The notes beneath the pieces are model-generated. The model was not told the origin of the DNA and did no database searches. It saw nothing but the letters and a program-made list of their open reading frames with translations. A stretch of 49,880 nucleotides of DNA from a virus. The first letter of the stretch is position 1. Every line of letters begins with the position of its first letter. Positions 42,630 through 49,880 of this stretch are shown here, one piece after another. The DNA lies in IMG/VR virus record IMGVR_UViG_3300044974_000378, positions 1 through 49,880 of that record; one strand, written 5' to 3'. The position numbers and the translations under genes are program-made.

Positions 42630-45600
42630 TAGAAAATTTGATAATCAAAGTACGACACTAATTTATTCATGATAAGTTCTTTATCATAAGAATTATCAAA
42701 ATATAAAGTTACAATAAAATAAGTACTGCGTAGACGTCCTTGTCGAACATTACTGTTTTGATCTCTAGGAATTTTTAAGCGCCATTTATCAAACTTGCGT
42801 TTAAATCTTTCAGGACTAAATGGTACTATATCTGTATCTTGATATTGGTTATAAACTCTAAAACCTGTTAATGTTTGTGTACGATCTATAATCTTATTGT
42901 TGTCTCTAACTATAGAATTAAATTCTAAAGTTCTTAAAACTTTATTTACATCAGCATCAGGATTAATAACTAACGTTAATTCTGTAGAAGCTAAACGATT
43001 ATAGAATACACCCCAAGATCCTTTATTACTTGTGAATACTTTTTTATTAGCAAGTGGATCAGGACTCATTAAAATGTTACCGTTATTAATCCAAATCGGT
43101 GGAGTAGTAGTATATCTTGAAGAAAACTGTTGTGCTAATTCGTCATACACAAGTGTGTTAGAATTAAATACTTGATTTTCTGTAGCTTCTATACTATTTG
43201 CATAAAGTAAGTTAACGTTTGTTCCTGTATCATTACCTGTTGTAAACTCATTAACTACATAGTAGTAAACCTCATTATATAATATAATGTCTTCCATTGC
43301 ATAAGAAGTATTACGCAAAAGACTTTTAATAAAGTTTTTACTTAAAAAAGTAAATAATACTTCATCATTAATTACATCTTTTGTGATATGTACTCCATAT
43401 CCTTTAATAGGATTGTCTCCATTATTTTCTTTACGTAAGAATACTCCAGCAGGTAAATTTTGTAACCAACTGTGCATTCCTTTTACTTCAGAAATAGGAA
43501 GACTTAATGGACTACCTTCTCCAGGTGATTGTAATGTAAATATTTTTCTATGAAAAGCATCAAAAAAGTAAATACCCATTTCTGTAGCATCAACTGCCCA
43601 TTGATGAATACATCCATGTACTTTAGAATGATAAATATGTTTACCAAATCCTAATCCTGTACCAAGTTGTGTCGGTACTCCATCTGCTGTAGTAGTTACA
43701 GCAGCACGATTAATTGTATAAGTACCTATTCCTTTATCTTGAATAAAAAATACTAAATCCTTCCAGTTTAATATTTTATTGATAGGACCATAATCATCAA
43801 TATCATAAAAGTTATTAGCTCCAAACTTTGTCCAAGAGTCGATAACTTCTTCATTAATTTTTACATTAGACAAATACGCCCTAATATCATTAGCACCACC
43901 ATAGATTAAATTTTGTGGTTTTATAAAAAATCCAACATCATCTTTTTCTGCAGAGTAAACAAAATTGTATTGATACATGTCTAATACTTTAGCATAAGCT
44001 GCTTCTGCATTATTAGTTTCTTGTCTAAGAATTACGCTGCGTTCTGTATCAAATTCATATTTAACATTAGTACGAATATTGGCGCCGTAATCTAAGTCTA
44101 TATTAATAGTAGACTCTATAGGAAATGCTTGAGTCTGTGCTTTGTTTTTACGGTACAAATCATTAGCAGCATAAAAATCTTTATTAAACTCTATTAATCC
44201 TGTAGAAATAACTGCCATATTAATAAATGTATCTCCTCCAAAAACTACAGGAGAAGTATTTGCTACATCAATTAATGGAGATGCAGGAATAAATTTATTA
44301 GACTCTAAACTATTTAATGTATAACCTCCATATACTTCAAGCTTTGGCAATAAAGTATCTATGATAGGATAATAATTTTCATAATCTGTTAATGGAGCAT
44401 ATGTAGAAGAATTTAACGGCTTGATAAAAGATGGTGCTGCAAAGTAATCTACAGATGGTGGAGTAGGTACAGGATTACCAGTAAAAAAGTCTACTGTAAT
44501 CCTGCCTATTTTTCCTGCTATACTAGAACCTGATTTATAAAACTCAGGTCGAGTGTTATTAATAATTCCTTGCTGTGGCCTATTAGGGTTTACTTGTGGA
44601 TCTGCTGTGTCTTCATAGTCATCCATACACCAATAATTACGCATATAATAGCTACCAAATAAAGGCGTTACTTTTTGTGTATAATCACTAGTGTCTTCCA
44701 TGCGGAATAGTTGGTTAATTTGCCACTTTCTAATATTTTGTACAGAATTAAAGTTTACAGGAAATACTTTTCTAAATTGCTTTCTTGTGTCTATACAATT
44801 ATCTGAAAGTCCTATTGCACTGTAATCTTCTGAATCTGTATATGAAACAAATGTTCCTAAAGCTCCTGTAACAAGTAAACATGGGTTACTTCCTATATTA
44901 GTAATACTAGATATGTTACTGCTGTTAAAAGAGACATCGGGGGAATAAAAGTTTACATAATTTCCTAATCTTTCAAAATCTGCAAATTGTGGTACATAAC
45001 TAGTGTCACCAAATACAGCAAAAGATCCATTATCGTAAATAGTATAAGGTCCAGAACCTTCTGGATAAAAAGGATATAAGTGTAGCACATTACCGTTTCC
45101 ATCTACTTGTAAATCAAAATCTGATCCTGATGGTGGTGATATTACTGGATTATAATAAAAGTTTTTAAGAATCCCTTGAGACACTCGTCTAGTATCTGCT
45201 ATATCTCTTTTAAGTCTTACTATTTGATAGCTTTCTACTTCGTTAAGTAAACTAGGACAAGTAGAAAAATCAAGAGTAAATTTAATACCCATAGCATAAC
45301 CGTAAGTTGTATCACCTGTTCCAGGAATACTTAATGGCCAGTGAGTAGTGCCTGAGTTATTAGTAACACTATCTCTTTCAGAAATATCAGGAAATTTGAT
45401 ATCTCCAATATATTCAACAAAACTAGCTTCTCCTTTTTTAGTATAAAATACTATTCCAAATCTATAAGTTTCTCCACGTTTATAACCACGCAGTAATCCT
45501 GAAATAAAGGGCGATGCATAGTTAGGAAAAGTAGTATTAGCGTAATCTCCATATCCATCATTTAGATTATGTGCTGGAGAATCTGGAGTACTAGGTACTT

Positions 45601-46939
45601 GAGTTACACCTGGTAATCCAAAACCACTCATAGGAGTAGAATCTATAGTATATTGTTCTAAGTGAAAAGTATAAGAAATGTTTGGACCTTGTCCTCCTAA
45701 ACGAAGTCCGTCAGACTTATATCTATATTGACTGTTTGTATGCCAAGTATTATTCCAGTGTGCATCAGAGTTATAGTCTACATTAAAAGCATTTAATAAA
45801 TCGTTAGTTGCAGTACCTGGTGTATAAGGAGGTATTGGACTACCACCGTTATATTTATATCGTCTTGTTTTTGCATCAAATGTTTCACCTGGTGCTAATA
45901 AATCTTGAATACTTACTAAAGATTCTTTAATATTAGCAATGACTAGAGACCCATCTTTTTGAGTAATAGTTTTAGGCGTTTTAAACTGATAGTTTTTAGT
46001 AATAAAATCAAATAGTTCTACATCATAAGAAGAGCTTTCTGTTCCTGTATAAATAATAGAGATTGTATTTGCACCATCAAGAGTAACTTGCTCTATACTT
46101 GTTACTACTGGCGCAGCAGTTACAGAAGATTTGTAAATAGATAAAAATTCTATTTTATAAAAATCTTGATAGTTTGTAGTATCTATTTCAATAGTAATAG
46201 CTTTACCTGTATTAATAGGTGTTGGGTCTCCATTGTACGTATAAGAATTACCACTCTCTGCATCAGATACAATGTGTACTATATTACTTGGAGGGGCTAC
46301 TAAAGTTTCTTTTCCGTCAGAAGTAATAAGCTTGTAGCTAATTTGATAAGTGCCACCAATTAATCCTCCACCGCTAGTTATACCTGTAATTAAAGGTTGT
46401 GTAAATATTACATCAGGAAAAATATCTATTAATCCTACTGGAGTTGTAGCAAGATTAACATCTTTAGTATTTACGGATCTAAAAAAATTATTATAGTCTG
46501 TCCAATAGATTCTTTGAATATTCTCAGACTCATAACGACCTAATGCTTCAATTGGCCACTCTTTTTTAAAATTAAGATTTGCACTGTAATACAATAATGT
46601 AGGACCTGAAGTAATAGTACTATCAGCAGGGTTATATTGTACATCATAAATCCAGCCTTTAGTACCAGAATCATCTGCAACAAATAATATAATTCTAGTA
46701 CGAATTGTAGCATAACCAATAATTACTGGATTAGTTGCTGTCCATGTTCCTGGAGGATCACTGTCTAAAGGCAAACTAAAAGCATATTCATTGCCTTTAA
46801 TATTAGTAAATCCTCCTAATGATTCTCCTTGAGTTGTAGTAATTCGAACATTTAATGCATCTATATAAAAAGTCGGCGCTATACTATCGTAGGCCGTATC
46901 TTTATTCATCCCTTGGTAACTATTTGCGTGTTGCTTCAT
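42629..46939 (-). CDS. Large tail protein, P22 gp10-like or crAss muzzle type (1436 aa)
   Basis: A 1436-residue, nearly all-beta protein. It starts with HANSYQGMNKDTAYDSIAPTFYIDALNVRITTTQGES. This pattern, MNKD followed by YxDAxNVRI and then IKGN, is what I know from the P22 gp10-like phage stabilisation proteins of crAss-like phages. Many beta strands with repeated aromatic/Thr segments follow (for example YQISYKLITSDGKET), as expected for a beta-propeller-type or beta-sandwich rich tail protein. There is no enzymatic motif. It is placed after the connector gene and before the cargo genes, as for the tail muzzle protein. Length is typical of the crAss group. Role: end of tail, closing the channel and contacting the host surface. 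Confidence 0.65.
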   Translation of the reverse strand: MKQHANSYQGMNKDTAYDSIAPTFYIDALNVRITTTQGESLGGFTNIKGNEYAFSLPLDSDPPGTWTATNPVIIGYATIRTRIILFVADDSGTKGWIYDVQYNPADSTITSGPTLLYYSANLNFKKEWPIEALGRYESENIQRIYWTDYNNFFRSVNTKDVNLATTPVGLIDIFPDVIFTQPLITGITSGGGLIGGTYQISYKLITSDGKETLVAPPSNIVHIVSDAESGNSYTYNGDPTPINTGKAITIEIDTTNYQDFYKIEFLSIYKSSVTAAPVVTSIEQVTLDGANTISIIYTGTESSSYDVELFDFITKNYQFKTPKTITQKDGSLVIANIKESLVSIQDLLAPGETFDAKTRRYKYNGGSPIPPYTPGTATNDLLNAFNVDYNSDAHWNNTWHTNSQYRYKSDGLRLGGQGPNISYTFHLEQYTIDSTPMSGFGLPGVTQVPSTPDSPAHNLNDGYGDYANTTFPNYASPFISGLLRGYKRGETYRFGIVFYTKKGEASFVEYIGDIKFPDISERDSVTNNSGTTHWPLSIPGTGDTTYGYAMGIKFTLDFSTCPSLLNEVESYQIVRLKRDIADTRRVSQGILKNFYYNPVISPPSGSDFDLQVDGNGNVLHLYPFYPEGSGPYTIYDNGSFAVFGDTSYVPQFADFERLGNYVNFYSPDVSFNSSNISSITNIGSNPCLLVTGALGTFVSYTDSEDYSAIGLSDNCIDTRKQFRKVFPVNFNSVQNIRKWQINQLFRMEDTSDYTQKVTPLFGSYYMRNYWCMDDYEDTADPQVNPNRPQQGIINNTRPEFYKSGSSIAGKIGRITVDFFTGNPVPTPPSVDYFAAPSFIKPLNSSTYAPLTDYENYYPIIDTLLPKLEVYGGYTLNSLESNKFIPASPLIDVANTSPVVFGGDTFINMAVISTGLIEFNKDFYAANDLYRKNKAQTQAFPIESTINIDLDYGANIRTNVKYEFDTERSVILRQETNNAEAAYAKVLDMYQYNFVYSAEKDDVGFFIKPQNLIYGGANDIRAYLSNVKINEEVIDSWTKFGANNFYDIDDYGPINKILNWKDLVFFIQDKGIGTYTINRAAVTTTADGVPTQLGTGLGFGKHIYHSKVHGCIHQWAVDATEMGIYFFDAFHRKIFTLQSPGEGSPLSLPISEVKGMHSWLQNLPAGVFLRKENNGDNPIKGYGVHITKDVINDEVLFTFLSKNFIKSLLRNTSYAMEDIILYNEVYYYVVNEFTTGNDTGTNVNLLYANSIEATENQVFNSNTLVYDELAQQFSSRYTTTPPIWINNGNILMSPDPLANKKVFTSNKGSWGVFYNRLASTELTLVINPDADVNKVLRTLEFNSIVRDNNKIIDRTQTLTGFRVYNQYQDTDIVPFSPERFKRKFDKWRLKIPRDQNSNVRQGRLRSTYFIVTLYFDNSYDKELIMNKLVSYFDYQIF

Positions 46940-46941
46940 GA

Positions 46942-47763
46942 TTAGATAGCTGGGTTAGGACCTTGTGCGTTTTCGCTTAGTGTATGAATTGTAGAAATAA
47001 GAGCCGAACCAGCTTTAGGACGGAACTTACGTTGCTCAGGAAGCTGCATATTAGCAAAGAAGCTAGCATGATCCTGCATAGCAGGAATAGTGCGTACAGT
47101 AGCATTTTTAACACTTTCTGCCTCGTCAACATTTTGCCATTGTTTAGCATGGTTAACTGCTTGTGCAAAATACCAATCTCGATCACGCTCAATAATTTGA
47201 AACTTATCAGCAGCTAATTCATTGCGTATCCAGAGTTTGCGTGCTATTTTGTACGCAACATAGTGAGCTCCACCTTCTAACCATTGCTGTTCTGCAGGAA
47301 TAGTAGGATAACCGCAATCGTCAGTAGGAATAGCACTATAGGAGATTGCTACAAAACCGCTATCAAAAGAAGGAAAAATATATCCTTGGCCAACAGTATA
47401 AGTCTCTGCAGACTGTGATGTGTAATCTCTATCATCTAAATGATAACGTTTATGAAAGTAATCAGTCTTCCAACGCATTGGATACATAGAACCTTTACCA
47501 CATTCAGCTTCTTCTACACTATCAATACCTTGTATTTGAGCTACTTGTCCAATTTTATATAAATCAAATGGAAGATCTCCTCTACCATCACATATATGTA
47601 CATAAGCAATTTGTTCAACCATTGTGACACCTACATTAGTGTGTGCCATAAACTCGGCCAACCATTCTACTCCTTCTTCTTCTTGGACATCGTAGTTAAA
47701 GCCGAAATCCCTGATAACTTTATCAAGGATTGCTTTATAAGAAACATGTTGGCCTGAGTACAT
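46942..47763 (-). CDS. Neck/tail connector (ring) protein
   Basis: A 273-residue protein with a helical start (ILDKVIRDFGFNYDVQ) and segments such as EEGVEWLAEFMAHTNVGVTM and YKIGQVAQIQGIDS. The composition (helices followed by a beta-rich middle with aromatic residues) is that of a head-to-tail connector or tail tube accessory protein. In crAss-like phages, ring and P22 gp4-like proteins lie just before the muzzle protein gene, and here the gene lies three bases upstream of it. It starts with an overlap with the stop of the upstream gene. I cannot tell which ring protein it is. Confidence 0.55.
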   Translation of the reverse strand: MYSGQHVSYKAILDKVIRDFGFNYDVQEEEGVEWLAEFMAHTNVGVTMVEQIAYVHICDGRGDLPFDLYKIGQVAQIQGIDSVEEAECGKGSMYPMRWKTDYFHKRYHLDDRDYTSQSAETYTVGQGYIFPSFDSGFVAISYSAIPTDDCGYPTIPAEQQWLEGGAHYVAYKIARKLWIRNELAADKFQIIERDRDWYFAQAVNHAKQWQNVDEAESVKNATVRTIPAMQDHASFFANMQLPEQRKFRPKAGSALISTIHTLSENAQGPNPAI

Positions 47764-48038
47764 TACATTAAGTTTTTAAGTGCTTCTTCTAAACGGCTAG
47801 CAATAGCCTCTGGTGTTTTTTCTTGAGTAGGATCTTCAGTGCTTACAGACTTTTCTGTTTTCCACTGCCATTCTCCTTTTTCGTCTTTATAACGGCATTC
47901 TTTAGTAATAATGTAACCACCTTCAACTTGTTCTACACGAGTCTCCTCAGAGCCACCATCTTCAAATTGTTTGCGGGTAATCTTAACAGTAGATTCTACT
48001 TCTTTACCGTTTTCTTTGTATTCCATTGCCTCATCCAT
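47763..48038 (-). CDS. Small charged late protein
   Basis: A 91-residue, very charged protein (many Glu and Lys) with a beta-rich part (STVKITRKQFEDGG, GYIITKECRYKD) and an acidic helix at the end (TPEAIASRLEEALKNLM). I chose the ATG at 48038, which overlaps the stop region of the upstream gene by eight bases; an earlier start at 48080 would overlap by 50 bases. The gene lies between two neck-protein genes, so it may be a small structural or chaperone protein. No family recognised. Confidence 0.55.
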   Translation of the reverse strand: MDEAMEYKENGKEVESTVKITRKQFEDGGSEETRVEQVEGGYIITKECRYKDEKGEWQWKTEKSVSTEDPTQEKTPEAIASRLEEALKNLM

Positions 48039-48561
48039 AATAAAATGTTTTTCTGTTTGGGTCTTTGACAGTCTTAGCAATTAATCGCGAATATTGTCTA
48101 GACGGTTTAAAATTATAAAAACTTTTATACTTTAATGGCGCACTGTAATTATCCCAAAAGTGTTCATAGAACTCAGAGTTACTATGTGTGTTCTCATGGT
48201 ATAATAACTTTTTGCCAGTTATTTCTGTAATTTCATCTTTTGTTTTTCCTGGGTAAAGTTTTTCCCAATAACTCCAGGTTGCTTGCCAATCTACTTTTAG
48301 ACTCTTAGCTAACTTTCCATCTGCTCGAAAAAAGTGTAAATCTTTTGCTCTTACTCTTAATTTTCCTACATACGGAATTCTTAATTCTAATCCTGTTGTA
48401 ACTATTTCTGTACTATATAGTTGCAATAGTTCTTTATTAAATTTGTTAAACAGTTTGATGTCTATTGGGTTACTACTTCTTTCTTTGTAGTCTTTATAGA
48501 AATCTTGTTTCTTTACACTGCTTAGTATTTTACCTTTTCCCCGCTTTAAAAAATTATGCAT
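48031..48561 (-). CDS. Conserved late protein, probable neck protein
   Basis: A 176-residue basic protein. The order LRIPYVGKLRVRAK, then VDWQATWSYWEKLYPGKTK, then YHENTHSNSEFYEHFWDN, then SFYNFKPSRQYSRLIAK follows a pattern I recall from many crAss-like and other Bacteroidota phages (LPxxxGxLxIxK, then DWxxTxxxW, then NxHTxGxxYxxxW, then YxFxxxRxxxRxL). Experimental function is not known to me. Its place between neck/ring-type genes suggests a structural or assembly role. It overlaps the upstream gene by eight bases. Confidence 0.6.
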   Translation of the reverse strand: MHNFLKRGKGKILSSVKKQDFYKDYKERSSNPIDIKLFNKFNKELLQLYSTEIVTTGLELRIPYVGKLRVRAKDLHFFRADGKLAKSLKVDWQATWSYWEKLYPGKTKDEITEITGKKLLYHENTHSNSEFYEHFWDNYSAPLKYKSFYNFKPSRQYSRLIAKTVKDPNRKTFYYG

Positions 48562-49258
48562 TTGTTACGTTTTGCTGTACTCTATCGTCATTAGCATTAT
48601 TAGCATTATCTAGTGCAGATACTGTTTTCTGCATTAATTGTTGTAAAATATATGGTTTAATATATGCCCACATCCATTGATTTATTGGATAAGGATCGGA
48701 CGGACTCCAACATTTTTGCTGTGTTTCACAGTTAATAAAATCACTAAGTTTTGTAGGATCCTCAAATAAACCACGAATAGTAATGTATTTAGTCATTAAG
48801 TATTCTGGACTCTTACTAATAAGATACATGTAACCATCATATAAAAATGCATATACAGACTTAGCTGTTGTGCGCCCATGTCCAATAAATGCTATTCTTG
48901 CATAATCAATTAATGAAATTCTTGCTTTAGTAATATCAGGAGAACCTACTGATACTATCCCCTTTGTAAAAAAGAATTCAATAGTATTAGGAATAGCTTT
49001 AGTAGTACGTAATACTTTACACCCTGTAGGAACAGTAATACAGCAATCAATAGGGTTAACAGGCTCTAATGTTACACAGGCTAATGTCTGTACTACATAA
49101 GGATCTATACTACGGTTTTTATTATACTCGTTACGTAACCAAAGAGATCTTTGCTCATTAATTAAATCAGTATATAACTCATACGAAAAAGAAGATTCAA
49201 TGGAGTTTATCGCCAATGATTCATCTATTTGTGCATGAAGATCTTCTAGAGTTAACAT
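48554..49258 (-). CDS. Probable structural neck (ring) protein
   Basis: A 234-residue protein with a helical start (TLEDLHAQIDESLAINS), then NEQRSLWLRNEYNKNRSID, a beta-rich middle (PTGCKVLRTTKAIPN, YAFLYDGYMYLISK) and IRGLFEDPTKLSDFI with an FEDP segment that I associate with crAss-like neck proteins. The C-terminal tail is polar (Asn/Gln/Asp). It is the first large gene at the upstream end of the late block seen here. It overlaps the next gene by eight bases. Confidence 0.55.
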   Translation of the reverse strand: MLTLEDLHAQIDESLAINSIESSFSYELYTDLINEQRSLWLRNEYNKNRSIDPYVVQTLACVTLEPVNPIDCCITVPTGCKVLRTTKAIPNTIEFFFTKGIVSVGSPDITKARISLIDYARIAFIGHGRTTAKSVYAFLYDGYMYLISKSPEYLMTKYITIRGLFEDPTKLSDFINCETQQKCWSPSDPYPINQWMWAYIKPYILQQLMQKTVSALDNANNANDDRVQQNVTNA

Positions 49259-49265
49259 AACTTAT

Positions 49266-49406
49266 TTATTTACCTTGCCCTCTATAAAGTTTTTTATACT
49301 TTTTAGATGACTTGAGTTTAGAAACTTTTGTTTTAGCATGAACACCAGGACGAGACACTTTTACTTTAGCTTTCGCTCCACCTGTCATATCTTTAATCTT
49401 CGCCAT
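49266..49406 (-). CDS. Very small basic protein, conserved among crAss-like phages
   Basis: A 46-residue basic frame starting MAKIKDMTGGAKAKVKVSRP, followed by GVHAKTKVSKLKSSKKYKK and LYRGQGK. The HAKTK...SKxxKxxxGQG pattern is one I recall as a short basic protein encoded near the neck genes in Bacteroides phages. Charge and size suggest binding to DNA, RNA or an acidic partner. It begins one base into the stop of the upstream small gene (TAATG) and ends seven bases before the next. Confidence 0.65.
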   Translation of the reverse strand: MAKIKDMTGGAKAKVKVSRPGVHAKTKVSKLKSSKKYKKLYRGQGK

Positions 49407-49564
49407 TATCTATTTTTTAAGCTAACATTTAATATTGTTAAACAGTAAAAGTTTCTAGAAATATCAAATTCTACTGTAAAAATATCTAAAGAAGACACTC
49501 TAAACTTAATGGCTAATTTGTCCCATTGTCTTTTTGGATGTCTCCAATTATTTCTAATTATCAT
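49406..49564 (-). CDS. Small hypothetical protein, first gene of the late transcription unit
   Basis: A 52-residue frame, MIIRNNWRHPKRQWDKLAIK followed by beta-rich segments (FRVSSLDIFTVEFDI, RNFYCLTILNV). No family recognised. Its stop overlaps the next start (TAATG), so it is likely translated. It lies just downstream of a promoter-like sequence and of the terminator of the gene before it, so it would be first in the transcript that runs through the late block. Confidence 0.5.
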   Translation of the reverse strand: MIIRNNWRHPKRQWDKLAIKFRVSSLDIFTVEFDISRNFYCLTILNVSLKNR

Positions 49565-49579
49565 ATTCTTTATTTTAAA

Positions 49580-49587
49580 CAAATATA
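49580..49587 (-). promoter_or_regulatory. Candidate late promoter (-7 box)
   Basis: On the minus strand, TATATTTG fits the Bacteroides -7 consensus TAnnTTTG at every fixed position. It lies about 16 bases upstream of the first small gene and just after a terminator, which is where a promoter for the late block is needed. No clear TTTG box is found about 20 bases further upstream. If the late block depends on a phage-specific factor, this match may be chance. Confidence 0.35.
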
Positions 49588-49616
49588 ACTAATAAAATAG
49601 TTAGTTTTTAAATTTT

Positions 49617-49650
49617 AAAAAGGGGAGAGCTAAACCACGTCTCTCCCCTA
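49617..49650 (-). terminator. Intrinsic terminator of the gene at the right edge
   Basis: An 8-bp stem (GGGGAGAG at 49622-49629 with CTCTCCCC at 49641-49648) has an 11-base loop. On the minus strand it is followed by TTTTT (49617-49621). It lies 30 bases after the stop codon of the partial gene at 49680, so it is the end of that transcript. Confidence 0.8.
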
Positions 49651-49679
49651 ATAATTAATTACTTTAACAAAGTTAAATA

Positions 49680-49880
49680 TTATAACGGGAATTTGTAACT
49701 ATCGATGCTTTTTAATATCTTCTCTGATTTACCAGTTAATTCTCTTCTTGTAAAAAATTCTAAAATTCTGCCTCCTACAGGTTTAGGAGGTGCGCCACGC
49801 TCAACGTGCCATCCTTTTGAGCCATCACCAAATTCTTCTTTATAAGTACCAGTTATTGCTAAGTGAATATTTTTATGAAC
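49680..49880 (-). CDS. C-terminal part of a gene running out of the window
   Basis: The frame is open from the right edge to the TAA at 49680-49682, giving the last 66 residues of a protein that starts outside the window. The visible part has IHLAITGTYKEEFGDGSKGW, then a loop rich in Gly/Pro and basic residues (ERGAPPKPVGGR) and a helical end (LTGKSEKILKSIDS). No family can be named. It ends in a strong terminator, so it belongs to another transcription unit, upstream of the late block on the same strand. Confidence 0.55.
   Translation of the reverse strand, partial: VHKNIHLAITGTYKEEFGDGSKGWHVERGAPPKPVGGRILEFFTRRELTGKSEKILKSIDSYKFPL

Noticed and set aside
1-49880. CRISPR array, integrase, transposase or attachment site
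   Set aside because: No spaced direct repeats and no recombinase or transposase motifs were seen in any frame; the homing endonuclease is the only mobile gene found.

Overview
The window looks like part of a tailed-phage genome of the crAss-like type (order Crassvirales), so the likely host is a member of the Bacteroidota. The main evidence is: a giant virion-type protein with a DFDVD metal-binding motif preceded by a conserved RIPTQS block, as in the phi14:2/crAss virion RNA polymerases; a run of very large late proteins read as one block; a large tail protein that I read as the P22 gp10-like or muzzle type; A/T-rich translation starts without Shine-Dalgarno sequences; and a DnaB/primase/Sak4/SSB-like replication set. 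The standard bacterial code is used. No tRNA, integrase, CRISPR array or lysogeny gene is visible.

Layout. Positions 1-9700 (+ strand) hold the replication and recombination arm: the end of a DnaB-type helicase, a Sak4-like ATPase, two acidic-tailed proteins (the second a possible ssDNA-binding protein), a DnaG-type primase, a VWA/metallopeptidase protein next to a MoxR-type AAA+ ATPase, a RusA-like resolvase and a PD-(D/E)XK exonuclease. A large hairpin and terminator at 9743-9809 close this block. Positions 9877-14411 (+ strand) hold a packed accessory block of small genes. It contains single-span membrane miniproteins, zinc-ribbon peptides, a MazG-like pyrophosphatase and a uracil-DNA-glycosylase-fold protein whose catalytic residues have changed. 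Both arms converge on one bidirectional terminator at 14395-14423.

Positions 14454-49880 (- strand) are the late arm, read from right to left. From its upstream end it has a small promoter/terminator zone (49565-49650), short basic proteins, neck/tail-connector proteins, a 1436-residue tail protein, a set of cargo-like virion proteins interrupted by a GIY-YIG homing endonuclease gene, and then three giant proteins of 2765, 2177 and 1335 residues. A ferritin-like gene lies between the first two giants.

The most unusual part is 18468-33780. The 2177-residue protein combines an RNA-polymerase beta-prime-like catalytic block, a HExxH metallopeptidase domain and a complete SF1B (Dda/RecD2-like) helicase in one chain. 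The beta-like half of the polymerase appears to lie at the end of the 2765-residue protein encoded just upstream, with the ferritin-like gene between the halves. My working model is an injected transcription machine made of split polymerase, helicase and protease. The motifs are visible in the sequence; the split-polymerase and ejection model is inference.
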